A stretch of 38,179 nucleotides of DNA from Christensenella sp. UBA7597 (GTDB lineage: Bacteria; Bacillota; Clostridia; Christensenellales; Borkfalkiaceae): NCBI GenBank assembly GCA_002474405.1, contig DLQW01000028.1, positions 1-38,179 on the forward strand, in the 5' to 3' direction. Under the pieces are notes generated by a model. That model ran no database searches, was not told the DNA's origin, and was given only the letters and a program-made list of their open reading frames with translations. Shown here in pieces: positions 31,681-38,179 of this stretch. Both the position numbers and the translations under genes were made by a program. Position 1 is the stretch's first letter. Every line of letters starts with the position of its first letter.

Positions 31681-34442
31681 GACCGATAAAATTAACGATG
31701 TCCGCGTTCGGTCCGTACGCGGGGAAAACGGTGCTGGAACTCGATAAACTGGGCACAAGCGGCTTGTATCTGATTACGGGCGATACGGGCGCGGGGAAAA
31801 CCACGATTTTCGACGCGATCGCGTTCGCGCTGTACGGGCAGCCGAGCGGCGATAACCGCGAAACGGGCATGTTCCGCTCGCAGTACGCCGACGCGGCAAC
31901 GCCTACGTTTGCGGAACTGGTGTTCGCTTATCGCGGCGAAACGTATACCGTCCGCCGCAACCCGGAATACGAGCGGCAGAAAACGCGAGGCGAAGGCACC
32001 ACCACCGAAAAGGCGGATGCGGAGCTCGTTTATCCGGACGGGCGAGTGATTACCAAAGTAAAAGAAGTGGACAGGGCGATTGCGGAGATTATGGGCATAG
32101 ACCGCAACCAGTTTTCGCAGATTGCGATGATTGCGCAGGGCGATTTTTTAAAACTGCTGCTTGCTTCCACCGACGAGCGGAAAAAAATTTTTCAGAAGCT
32201 TTTCAACACGCAGAGTTTTTCCCGTCTGCAAAAGTCGCTGAAAACGGCGGCGGACGAACTCGGCGGCGCGTGCAAGGCGGCGGAGGATAGCATACGGCAG
32301 TACGTCGGAGGGATTGTCTGCGGCGGCGAAAGCGCGTTTGCGGGCACGCTGGAACAGGCAAAAACAAACGGCATGCCCGTTTCCGAAATCATCCCGCTGC
32401 TGGAACGGCTGAACGCGGAGGACGAAGAAACGGAAAAATCGCTTGCCGGAAAAATCGCCGCCGCGGAAAAGGAACTCATCGAAATCGAAAAACGTCTTGC
32501 ACGGGCGGAGGAGCGGCGGAAATCGGAACTCGCCTTAAAAGAGGCAAGCGAAAAACTTGCGGCGGAAAACGCGGAAAATCAGTCGCTTTCCAAGGCGGAA
32601 GAGGAAGCGAAAAAGCGCGCGGGCGAAGCTGAAGAATACGGAAAAACCGCGGCGAAACTGAATGCGGAACTGCCGCGTTACCGCGAGCGCGCGCAGGCGG
32701 CGGAAAACTGCGCGAAGCTTTCCGCGGAGATTCAGAATGGCAAAGAGCGGCTTGAAAAAGGCGAAAAATACGTGCAGAATCTCGAAGCCGATTTGCTGAA
32801 CAAAAAAGAAGAACTGAAATCGTTGCAGAACGCCGCGGCGGAAAAAGCGGAGCTCGATTCGGCGCGCAATGCCGCGGAAGAAAAAAGCAAAGCGTTAAAT
32901 GATTTACGCGCCGCTCTGCGTGAAATCGCGGAGGCGGAGGAGAAATTAACGCGCGCGCAGGAAGATTTTAAGGCAAAATTAGCCGCCGCCGAAGAGAGAA
33001 GAAAGAAGTTCGAAGCGGGCAACGCGGCGTATTTAAGCGCGCAGGCGGGCATTCTGGCGGAAACGCTGAAAGAGGGCGAACCGTGCCCCGTGTGCGGCGC
33101 GGTAAATCACCCGAAAAAAGCGTGCAAACCCGAAGCCGCGCCCACCAAAGAAACGCTCGATTTTATGGATACGGCGTGCAAAAACGCCGAAAAAGCGGCA
33201 AATTCCGCCAGCGAAGAAGCGGGCAAGAAAAACGCCGTTTTAAGGGAGAAAAAAGCGGCGGCGGAAACGAAGGCGAAGCAGTTGTTCGGCGCGCAGGACT
33301 TCGATGAAATCGCGCCCGCGCTGCAACGGGCTTTGCGTGAAAACAGCGAAACGCTGCAAACGCTTTCGGCGCAAATTTCCGCCGCGGAAGCGAAAATCAG
33401 GCAAAAAAACACCGCGGAAACGCAAATCGAAACCGCCGAAAAAAATTTACGCAGTTATCGGGACGAAATCGCGAAAATCAACGTACAGGTGGCAGGAAAC
33501 AACGCTTCTCTCGCAGAAAATCAGAAGCGCGTGAACGATTTGAACGGCGCGCTGCAATTCGCTTCGGAAGAGGAAGCGCGCGCGGCGACGGAAGCGGCGG
33601 AAAAGAAAAAAAAGGAAATCGAAGCCGCCGTTGAAGCGGCGGAAAAAGCGCGGCGGGAAAGCGATACGAAAATCGCCGGGTATCAGGCGGCTATCGAAAC
33701 GGCGAAGAAAAATCTTGCGGATAAAACGGAAACGGACGAAGAAGCGGAAACAACGCGGCGCGATGCGCTTGCGGCGGAAAAAACGCAGCTCTACGAACGG
33801 AAAAAAGCGGTGGCGATACGCCTCGGCGCCAACGAAACGGCGCTGAAAAACATCCGCGAAAAGAGCGGCGTCGTCGCGGAAACCGAACGGAAATGGCGTT
33901 TTGTAAGAAACCTTTCCGATACGGCGAACGGCACGCTCGGCGGCAAAGAAAAAGTAATGCTGGAAACATACGTGCAGGCGCATTATTTCGACAGAATCGT
34001 AAGCCGCGCCAACGTGCGTTTCATGGTGATGTCCGGCGGACAGTACGAACTGAAACGCAGCGAAACCGCAGAGGACAAAAAAAGCCAGAGCGGACTCGAT
34101 TTAAACGTTATCGATCATTACAACGGCAGCGAGCGCAGCGTAAAAACGCTTTCTGGCGGCGAGGCGTTCAAAGCTTCGTTGTCGCTCGCGCTGGGCTTGT
34201 CCGATGAAATTCAATCGTCCGCGGGCGGCATCCGGCTGGATACGATGTTCGTGGACGAAGGCTTCGGCTCGCTGGACGAAGAATCGCTTGCGCAGGCGAT
34301 GAAGGCGCTTTCTTCGTTGTCGGAAGGGGAAAGGCTGGTAGGAATCATTTCGCACGTATCCGAGCTGAAAGAAAAAATCGATAAACAAATCGTCGTAACC
34401 AAAATGCCGTCGGGCGGCAGCAAAGCGGAAATCCGCATATGA
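31677..34442 (+). CDS. sbcC: Exonuclease subunit SbcC (Rad50 family ATPase)
   Basis: The SMC-like ATPase subunit of SbcCD. The 921-residue protein has Walker A GDTGAGKTT near residue 36. Long K/E/A-rich coiled-coil arms enclose the zinc hook C470-P-V-C473, and the C-terminal half-site has LSGGEAFKASLSLALGLSDEI and Walker B MFVDEGFGSLD. The low-complexity arms are normal for the family. It ends the operon; two possible transcription stops lie within the next 150 bases. Confidence 0.96.
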   Translation: MRPIKLTMSAFGPYAGKTVLELDKLGTSGLYLITGDTGAGKTTIFDAIAFALYGQPSGDNRETGMFRSQYADAATPTFAELVFAYRGETYTVRRNPEYERQKTRGEGTTTEKADAELVYPDGRVITKVKEVDRAIAEIMGIDRNQFSQIAMIAQGDFLKLLLASTDERKKIFQKLFNTQSFSRLQKSLKTAADELGGACKAAEDSIRQYVGGIVCGGESAFAGTLEQAKTNGMPVSEIIPLLERLNAEDEETEKSLAGKIAAAEKELIEIEKRLARAEERRKSELALKEASEKLAAENAENQSLSKAEEEAKKRAGEAEEYGKTAAKLNAELPRYRERAQAAENCAKLSAEIQNGKERLEKGEKYVQNLEADLLNKKEELKSLQNAAAEKAELDSARNAAEEKSKALNDLRAALREIAEAEEKLTRAQEDFKAKLAAAEERRKKFEAGNAAYLSAQAGILAETLKEGEPCPVCGAVNHPKKACKPEAAPTKETLDFMDTACKNAEKAANSASEEAGKKNAVLREKKAAAETKAKQLFGAQDFDEIAPALQRALRENSETLQTLSAQISAAEAKIRQKNTAETQIETAEKNLRSYRDEIAKINVQVAGNNASLAENQKRVNDLNGALQFASEEEARAATEAAEKKKKEIEAAVEAAEKARRESDTKIAGYQAAIETAKKNLADKTETDEEAETTRRDALAAEKTQLYERKKAVAIRLGANETALKNIREKSGVVAETERKWRFVRNLSDTANGTLGGKEKVMLETYVQAHYFDRIVSRANVRFMVMSGGQYELKRSETAEDKKSQSGLDLNVIDHYNGSERSVKTLSGGEAFKASLSLALGLSDEIQSSAGGIRLDTMFVDEGFGSLDEESLAQAMKALSSLSEGERLVGIISHVSELKEKIDKQIVVTKMPSGGSKAEIRI

Positions 34443-34552
34443 TTCCGGCGCCCATGCGGCGAAAAAGCATTAAAAACAAAGTAAAAACTCGTAAAGTCAA
34501 GCGGTAATATAGAATTTTTTGAAAAAAAATAAAAAAATTTTTCAAAAGTGAT

Positions 34553-34592
34553 AAAATCTTCGCGGAGAGAAAAATCTCAACGAAGATTTTTC
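34553..34592. terminator. Terminator hairpin between sbcC and the transposase gene
   Basis: AAAATCTTCG pairs with CGAAGATTTT; a small inner GAGA/TCTC stem extends it, and TC TT follows the T-rich arm. The symmetric A and T arms make it plausible for both strands, closing sbcC from the left and the transposase gene from the right. Confidence 0.7.
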
Positions 34593-34666
34593 TTGTAAAA
34601 AACCGCTTTTTCAACATTTCGTTCGCCGTCGGCTCGTTTTGTTTCAAAATCATTATACGGCAAAAT

Positions 34667-34686
34667 AACCGTCTTTCGGCGGTTTT
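34667..34686. terminator. Small terminator-like hairpin near the transposase 3' end
   Basis: AACCGTC and GGCGGTT form seven pairs (one G-T) around the loop TTTC, followed by TT on the plus strand and by ATTTTG on the minus strand. It is weak and probably acts on transposase read-through. Confidence 0.45.
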
Positions 34687-34749
34687 CTGCTTTTATCAAG
34701 CACTTTTTTTACATAATGCAACTTTTTTGAAAATACACTTTCAAAAAAA

Positions 34750-35799
34750 TTAAATCGCTTTCAACTGTTCGGCGAACTTTTCCGCGCTTGTGGCATACCC
34801 GAAAATTTCTCTCGGATACGCATTTACCCAATCTTCGCACGCTTTCACGCGTTCTTCCGAAATTTTCGTAAAGTCCGTGCCCTTAGGAAATATTCGCCGA
34901 ATTTCCCGATTCAGTCGTTCGTTACTGCCGCGCTCGCACGAAGTGTACGGGTGGCAATAATAAACGCTTGTTCTTCTTCCTTTGTAAATCGACTTTTCAA
35001 GTCCGACGAAATCGGCAAATTCCGAGCCGTTATCCACGGTGATCGTTTTGAATACTTTACGAAATTTATTTCCGAACCGCCTTTCCAACCGATTCAGACT
35101 TTTCACGACTGTTTCTTTCTTCCGATTCGGCATTTTAACGATAATCTCGTATCTCGTTAATCGTTCGGTGAACACAAGCAACGTATCGCGGGAAAACTTC
35201 TTGCCGACCACGCAGTCCATTTCCCAATGTCCGAACGAATTTCGGCGCAAAACTTCTTCGGGGCGTTTTTCGATACTCGTACCGCGCGGCGCACGTTTTA
35301 CGGTGGCTTTCTCGTAATGCTTTTTCCGTATATTCACGTGTTCCATTCCGATTTTCGTGAAAATCGTTTTTGAATGGATATACCGATACAGCGTGCTTTT
35401 GCTGATAGAAGTGCGGAATAACCCGCGGCGTTTGATTTCGCCGAGTGCGGCGCACGGGGAAATTTTTCCGTTCACCACCCGTTCTTCGATATACCTTACA
35501 AACTCGAAATCGTTGCCGATTTTCAGAGGCGCGCCGTGCGTTGTTTGATTCATAAGATACAAATCGTTCGCTTTATCCGCGCTGTAAATCGTAACTGTTT
35601 TATAATGCCGATCGCCGTAACAATCGGTGGAAGTGCGTACTTTCTGCGTACATTTTCCGCGTTGCAATTCGTTGTAGACGGTGGCAAGGCAAACGCCGAG
35701 TTGTTTCGCAATCGCTTTTTTGTGCAGTCCCGCTTTCAGAAGCGTTTCCAATTCGCGCCGCCGCGTTAAAGTCATATCTTTCGATCCTTTCAATTTCAT
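34750..35799 (-). CDS. IS30-family transposase
   Basis: A complete 349-residue DDE transposase. It has an N-terminal helix-turn-helix (about residues 10-45, LLKAGLHKKAIAKQLGVCLATVYNEL). The catalytic core carries the first aspartate in HWEMDCVVG, the second in TVDNGSEF and the glutamate in SNERLNREIRRIFPKGTDF, all standard for IS30. The first ATG is used because GAGGG lies seven bases before it. No frameshift or stop is visible, so the element may be active. It faces the same way as the next two genes and is separated from the nuclease-like gene by that gene's terminator. Confidence 0.92.
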   Translation of the reverse strand: MKLKGSKDMTLTRRRELETLLKAGLHKKAIAKQLGVCLATVYNELQRGKCTQKVRTSTDCYGDRHYKTVTIYSADKANDLYLMNQTTHGAPLKIGNDFEFVRYIEERVVNGKISPCAALGEIKRRGLFRTSISKSTLYRYIHSKTIFTKIGMEHVNIRKKHYEKATVKRAPRGTSIEKRPEEVLRRNSFGHWEMDCVVGKKFSRDTLLVFTERLTRYEIIVKMPNRKKETVVKSLNRLERRFGNKFRKVFKTITVDNGSEFADFVGLEKSIYKGRRTSVYYCHPYTSCERGSNERLNREIRRIFPKGTDFTKISEERVKACEDWVNAYPREIFGYATSAEKFAEQLKAI

Positions 35800-35834
35800 A
35801 ATTTAACCCTCGCTTGTAAAAAATCGCAAAATAA

Positions 35835-35861
35835 AAGCGCAGTCAGAACCCGACCGCGCTT
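35835..35861 (-). terminator. Terminator of the nuclease-like gene
   Basis: On the minus strand AAGCGCGGTC pairs with GACTGCGCTT with one internal mismatch and then runs into TTATTTTG. It lies about 28 bases after the nuclease-like stop codon, ahead of the transposase start. Confidence 0.7.
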
Positions 35862-35889
35862 AAAAAATTTCAGCCCGAATAATTTCGGC

Positions 35890-36573
35890 TTACAGCCCTA
35901 ACAGAGGACATAAGCATTTGCCTATGTCGTTCAGATCTTCGTCGGTCATAATTATCACTTTTTTTCCTTTCGATTTATAAATATTCATAACGTATTCCTT
36001 GCTTTTTAAGTATTGTTTGCTTTTCAATTCGTTGTATTCGATATACAGATTATAATCGGGCAGATAAAAATCGGGTTTCAGTTCCTTTTGTTCGTGCGTA
36101 GTTTCGTCCTCGTAGTAAATTCTTTGCTCGTAAACGGTGCGCACGCGTTTTTCCCAAAGCCACGAAAGGATCATATATTCCGCGCGGGAACGTACCTTTC
36201 TGCCGTCGGGTGCGACGATCGTGCAATTTCCGTATTCGTCGAGGATCTGCGTTTCTTTGCAATGCGTTATCCGTATATCCACCGAACGATCTTTATACTT
36301 ATAATAGCACGTTTTGCAGAAATGCTTTCCGTCAGACGGCTCGCCGCAGATAATGCAAGTCAGATCGGAATCATTTTCCGCTTCTTCTTCGACTTCGGGC
36401 GGAACAAAAGCGGATACGGGTTTTTTGCAATCGCATTTCCGATCGGCGAAATGCCATTTTCCGCAATTTTCGCATTTCACGATTTCGCCGTTTTGTTTCA
36501 TTTCGAGATGTTCTTTGCAAAACGGATAATACAAAAATCCGTTTTTGCCGCAAATCACGCAGGGTTTACTCAT
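35890..36573 (-). CDS. Zinc-ribbon protein with PD-(D/E)XK-like nuclease domain
   Basis: A 227-residue protein with no close family I can name. The N-terminal ~105 residues carry several cysteine pairs: C5/C8, C19 with H22, C34/C37, C47/C49, C73/C76 and C86/C89, suggesting two or three small zinc ribbons joined by an acidic linker (about 57-71). The C-terminal half has the features of a PD-(D/E)XK nuclease related to those in Vsr- and UvrD-associated domains: E132 in RSRAEYMILSWL, Y148-E149, P167-D168-F in LKPDFYLP, and E179 in LYIEYNE followed by K184. Function is inferred from fold-level resemblance. GGAGG lies ten bases before the ATG, directly after an intrinsic terminator in the mRNA leader. 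It lies in a mobile region. Confidence 0.7.
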   Translation of the reverse strand: MSKPCVICGKNGFLYYPFCKEHLEMKQNGEIVKCENCGKWHFADRKCDCKKPVSAFVPPEVEEEAENDSDLTCIICGEPSDGKHFCKTCYYKYKDRSVDIRITHCKETQILDEYGNCTIVAPDGRKVRSRAEYMILSWLWEKRVRTVYEQRIYYEDETTHEQKELKPDFYLPDYNLYIEYNELKSKQYLKSKEYVMNIYKSKGKKVIIMTDEDLNDIGKCLCPLLGL

Positions 36574-36591
36574 TTTTCTTCTTCCTCCGAT

Positions 36592-36623
36592 AAAAAAAGT
36601 GCGATACCGAAAGGAATCGCACT
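36592..36623 (-). terminator. Intrinsic terminator inside the nuclease mRNA leader (attenuator)
   Basis: On the minus strand AGTGCGAT pairs with ATCGCACT around a 9-base loop, followed by seven T. The stem begins about 117 bases after the predicted start site and the U tract ends about 150 bases from it, three bases before the ribosome binding site of the nuclease-like gene. Nine bases at 36633-36641 can pair with the loop and stem base (36609-36617), with one G-U, so the leader could switch between terminated and read-through forms. Confidence 0.75.
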
Positions 36624-36740
36624 CAAAAACGTATTCCTCTCATATCTATTCGTTACCACACAAATTCCCGCAAAGGGAAAAGAAGAATACATTTTTAACG
36701 TAAATCTGTACCCTTTGCAAGAATATGGAATTTGTGTGGT
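36592..36740 (-). ncRNA. Structured leader RNA upstream of the nuclease-like gene
   Basis: Starting at the predicted transcription start near 36740, the RNA would open with 14-15 bases (36727-36741) that pair perfectly with 36654-36668. An inner 8-base helix (36711-36718 with 36670-36677) is separated by an asymmetric internal loop, and a small apical hairpin (UACA/UGUA) caps it. A ~30-base linker and the intrinsic terminator follow. The product would be an RNA of ~150 bases with both ends in hairpins. It matches no RNA class that I can recognise from memory. It may be a riboswitch or attenuator leader, a stable small RNA, or an RNA partner of the encoded protein. Confidence 0.55.
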
Positions 36741-36746
36741 AGATAT

Positions 36747-36775
36747 AATATAACACAAACACCGTATAATGTCAA
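36747..36775 (-). promoter_or_regulatory. Sigma-A promoter on the minus strand for the leader RNA and nuclease gene
   Basis: Minus-strand TTGACA (36770-36775) and TATATT (36747-36752) are separated by 17 bases, so the predicted start falls near 36740, exactly at the outer edge of the large inverted repeat. The coincidence of promoter and helix boundary supports a real RNA element. Confidence 0.85.
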
Positions 36776-36843
36776 GAGATAATAAAGGGAGAAAACCGCG
36801 AAAAAACGGAAATTGCGGCGAAGAAAAATATACAGAGAGTATT

Positions 36844-36907
36844 ACGCGACACCTTGCACAGAAACGAGCCGCGCGCTGCGCGCGCGGGCGCAAGGTGTCG
36901 CGTTTTT
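36844..36907 (+). other. Long nested hairpin, terminator-like on the plus strand
   Basis: ACGCGACACCTTGC (36844-36857) and GCAAGGTGTCGCGT (36890-36903) are an exact 14-base inverted repeat. The loop itself contains GCCGCGCGC/GCGCGCGGGC, giving a second stem with one bulge. It is followed by T-rich sequence on the plus strand. No plus-strand gene lies to its left nearby, so termination may not be its role. Directly at its left foot lies GAGTATTAC (36837-36845), one base from the TAGTATTAC nick sequence used by CRESS-type Rep proteins. A replication-origin role is possible but unproven. Confidence 0.6.
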
Positions 36908-36946
36908 CACAGACAGACAGATACATTTTGCGGTATTCCGCTTTAA

Positions 36947-37001
36947 AACAGGGGGCGGGTTCGCGCTAAACCGCTTGCGAACGCCGCCCCCAAGAACTGT
37001 T
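36947..37001 (-). terminator. GC-rich hairpin after the rep gene
   Basis: GGGGGCGG/CCGCCCCC and GTTCGC/GCGAAC form a long stem (36951-36991), with an outer AACAG/CTGTT pair. On the minus strand the hairpin is followed by TGTTTT. It lies ~145 bases after the rep stop codon and could end the rep transcript, or serve as a single-strand origin structure. Confidence 0.5.
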
Positions 37002-37146
37002 ATAAAAACGGAAAGCGGGTTTTCGGCAATTCGGCAAGAAATTTTCCTTATCCGTTGTACGGGAAAAAACGCCGTATGTGTTCCATAGGCGCAAAGGCGG
37101 GGTTTATGCGGTTTTCGGGTGCGGTATTTTCGCGGCGGGCAATTCT

Positions 37147-38160
37147 CTAAGCCACGCGCGGCGGGTTGCAAAGCACGTCTATAATGCGTATCTGACTGTA
37201 TTTCGTTTGGCGCAGTATATCCCGTTCCCAATCAATCACGTTGTCGAACAAAATATATTTTTCTACGTAGTCTTTATATGCCGTGATAATGTTTTCTTCC
37301 GAAAGTTTTTTGCAAATCACGGTGGGTATGCCGCGCGAGTAGCATATTCTTTCGTTCGTCTTGCCGATATATTTTACGATATAATCTACCGTTCTGCCGT
37401 ATTTAAGTTGCATTTCGCCGAGCGGCGTAAAATCGTTGCGCCCGAACGCTTCCGAAAAGAAATCGTTTTCGCGGTACGTCTGCATTTTTCTTTGTGCCGT
37501 GCTGTAATCTTTCTTTTCTTCGATATTGCCAATCATTTCACCGCACGGCACGTAAATCAAGCCGTGAAAATGCAATCTTCCCGTTTCGGGCGCACGCTCG
37601 AATACGCCCATATACCGCCACCCGCGCCGCGTATGCAAGTTTGAAAGGCACTTGCGGAGTTTCTCCCTAAAACTTTCCGCCGTTTGTTTTTTATCGTCGT
37701 ACGTCAGCGTGATAAAATAATTCCAACGGTTTAAATGCGCTTTGCGGCGAAAACGTTTCTTGCGCACGGCAAGATTATGCCGCTTCGCTTTGATTTTTTT
37801 TCCGATAAATTCGTCCGCGTTTTCAAGTTCGGGAAAAAGCGGCATAAGACCGTTTTTCAGAAATTCCGTTAGCGCGCGATCGCTACGTTTATCCGTCAGC
37901 CCCGATTGCATTGCCGTGGCGTAAAGACTATCGAACATATAGTCGATTTCTTCTTTCTTATGTCCTTTGTTCTTCCGCGCGCTTTGGCTTTTAAAACACT
38001 TCGTAGCGATAAAAGAGCCGCCGTCGTGGTATATCTTATAATAGCAATCTTCCGTCAGAACGGGGCGCGGCGCGTATCTGTCGTTCTCGAAAAAGTACGG
38101 GAAAAACGGGTTGTTCGTTTCAAATTCTTCGTCGATCGGGGTATATGCGGCTGGTTGCAT
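37147..38160 (-). CDS. HUH-type rolling-circle replication initiator protein
   Basis: A 337-residue Rep protein of a plasmid or single-stranded-DNA phage. Motif I is FITLTYDD (residues 149-156). Motif II has the metal-binding pair H197-F-H199 in GRLHFHGLIYV. Motif III has Y260-IVK-Y264, giving the catalytic tyrosine for nicking DNA and forming a covalent 5' link. This combination fits the G2P/ORF2-type Rep family of integrated plasmids and microvirus-like elements, and the YxxK pattern also resembles CRESS-DNA Reps. The ORF is complete, with AAGGA before the ATG at 38158-38160. Upstream sequence is outside the window, so partners such as a capsid or mobilisation gene cannot be checked. Confidence 0.85.
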   Translation of the reverse strand: MQPAAYTPIDEEFETNNPFFPYFFENDRYAPRPVLTEDCYYKIYHDGGSFIATKCFKSQSARKNKGHKKEEIDYMFDSLYATAMQSGLTDKRSDRALTEFLKNGLMPLFPELENADEFIGKKIKAKRHNLAVRKKRFRRKAHLNRWNYFITLTYDDKKQTAESFREKLRKCLSNLHTRRGWRYMGVFERAPETGRLHFHGLIYVPCGEMIGNIEEKKDYSTAQRKMQTYRENDFFSEAFGRNDFTPLGEMQLKYGRTVDYIVKYIGKTNERICYSRGIPTVICKKLSEENIITAYKDYVEKYILFDNVIDWERDILRQTKYSQIRIIDVLCNPPRVA

Positions 38161-38179
38161 TGTTGTATTTCCTTTTTAT

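Larger units (their letters stand above)
34443..34749. other. Non-coding junction between sbcC and the IS30 element
   Basis: No gene is visible in this 307-base stretch. It holds an A/T inverted repeat (TTTTGAAAAA at 34517-34526 against TTTTTCAAAA at 34538-34547), two terminator-like hairpins listed separately, and the likely IS30 outer end. A further inverted repeat, TTTTTTGAAA/TTTCAAAAAA (34723-34748), directly follows the transposase stop. TTTTTTACA near 34705 recurs in inverted orientation near 35812, but the similarity does not continue, so I do not define terminal repeats. Confidence 0.6.

Noticed and set aside
36013..36753. A 246-residue plus-strand frame opposite the nuclease-like gene
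   Set aside because: It covers the minus-strand zinc-ribbon gene and its leader, is Phe-rich and has no ribosome binding site; antisense shadow.
36721..36760. dif-like or Xer recombination site beside the inverted repeat
   Set aside because: The AT-rich centre looked suggestive, but the two 11-base arms of Bacillota dif sites are absent; the AT stretch is the minus-strand promoter.

Overview
The window looks like a chromosomal segment of an anaerobic, fermentative Bacillota (Clostridia-type) bacterium, probably an uncultured gut lineage. Three things support this: the Gram-positive gene order dnaG-rpoD-trmK-nif3, an ispG gene followed by a PolC-derived gene, and two [FeFe]-hydrogenase-type proteins with their accessory ferredoxins. 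The exact genus cannot be read from the sequence; the repeat-rich intergenic style would fit a Christensenellales-like genome, but that is inference.

Layout. 1-446: dispersed repeat copies, a bidirectional terminator and a candidate promoter. 447-5622: core operon dnaG, rpoD, trmK, nif3-like and a coiled-coil zinc-ribbon protein (replication priming, housekeeping sigma factor, tRNA modification). 5708-10040: a divergent alanine racemase, a multi-pass membrane protein, then the overlapping rsmD-coaD and rarA. 10041-13031: a lipoprotein gene and nrdR, flanked by dispersed repeats including a MITE-like unit. 13032-15636: ispG and a short PolC-like protein that keeps only the N-terminal, OB and proofreading exonuclease parts. 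15728-20118: a metal-resistance unit (promoter, SmtB/ArsR-type operator, arsR, P1B-ATPase) reading into rdgB and a YfcE-like phosphoesterase and closed by a terminator. 20178-21921: Pit-type phosphate transporter and its DUF47/PhoU-like partner. 22153-24045: a LysR regulator and an aminoglycoside-phosphotransferase-fold kinase, each with its own promoter. 24196-29010: two tandem thioredoxin-like [2Fe-2S] ferredoxins, a PAS-bearing sensory [FeFe]-hydrogenase-like protein, a SpoIIE-type phosphatase and a group-B-like [FeFe] hydrogenase, closed by a strong terminator. 29087-34442: a Dda/RecD-like helicase and the sbcD-sbcC nuclease pair.

34443 to the end is different: all three genes lie on the minus strand and the region is mobile in character. 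It holds an intact IS30-family transposase, a zinc-ribbon protein with a PD-(D/E)XK-like nuclease domain, and an HUH-type rolling-circle replication initiator. Between the last two are several strong hairpins. The most striking signal is upstream of the nuclease-like gene. A good minus-strand promoter starts an RNA of about 150 nt that folds its own 5' end into a long hairpin and then meets an intrinsic terminator directly before the ribosome binding site. Nine upstream bases can pair with the terminator loop. This looks like an attenuator, or a small-RNA/nuclease unit, that I do not recognise.

Working together: the hydrogenase block can be read as a sensor (PAS hydrogenase), a signalling output (phosphatase) and an enzyme (group-B hydrogenase) in one transcript. 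The arsR-ATPase unit is a self-regulated metal exporter. The Pit/DUF47 pair imports phosphate. The right-hand end is probably an integrated plasmid- or phage-like element whose other boundary lies outside the window.
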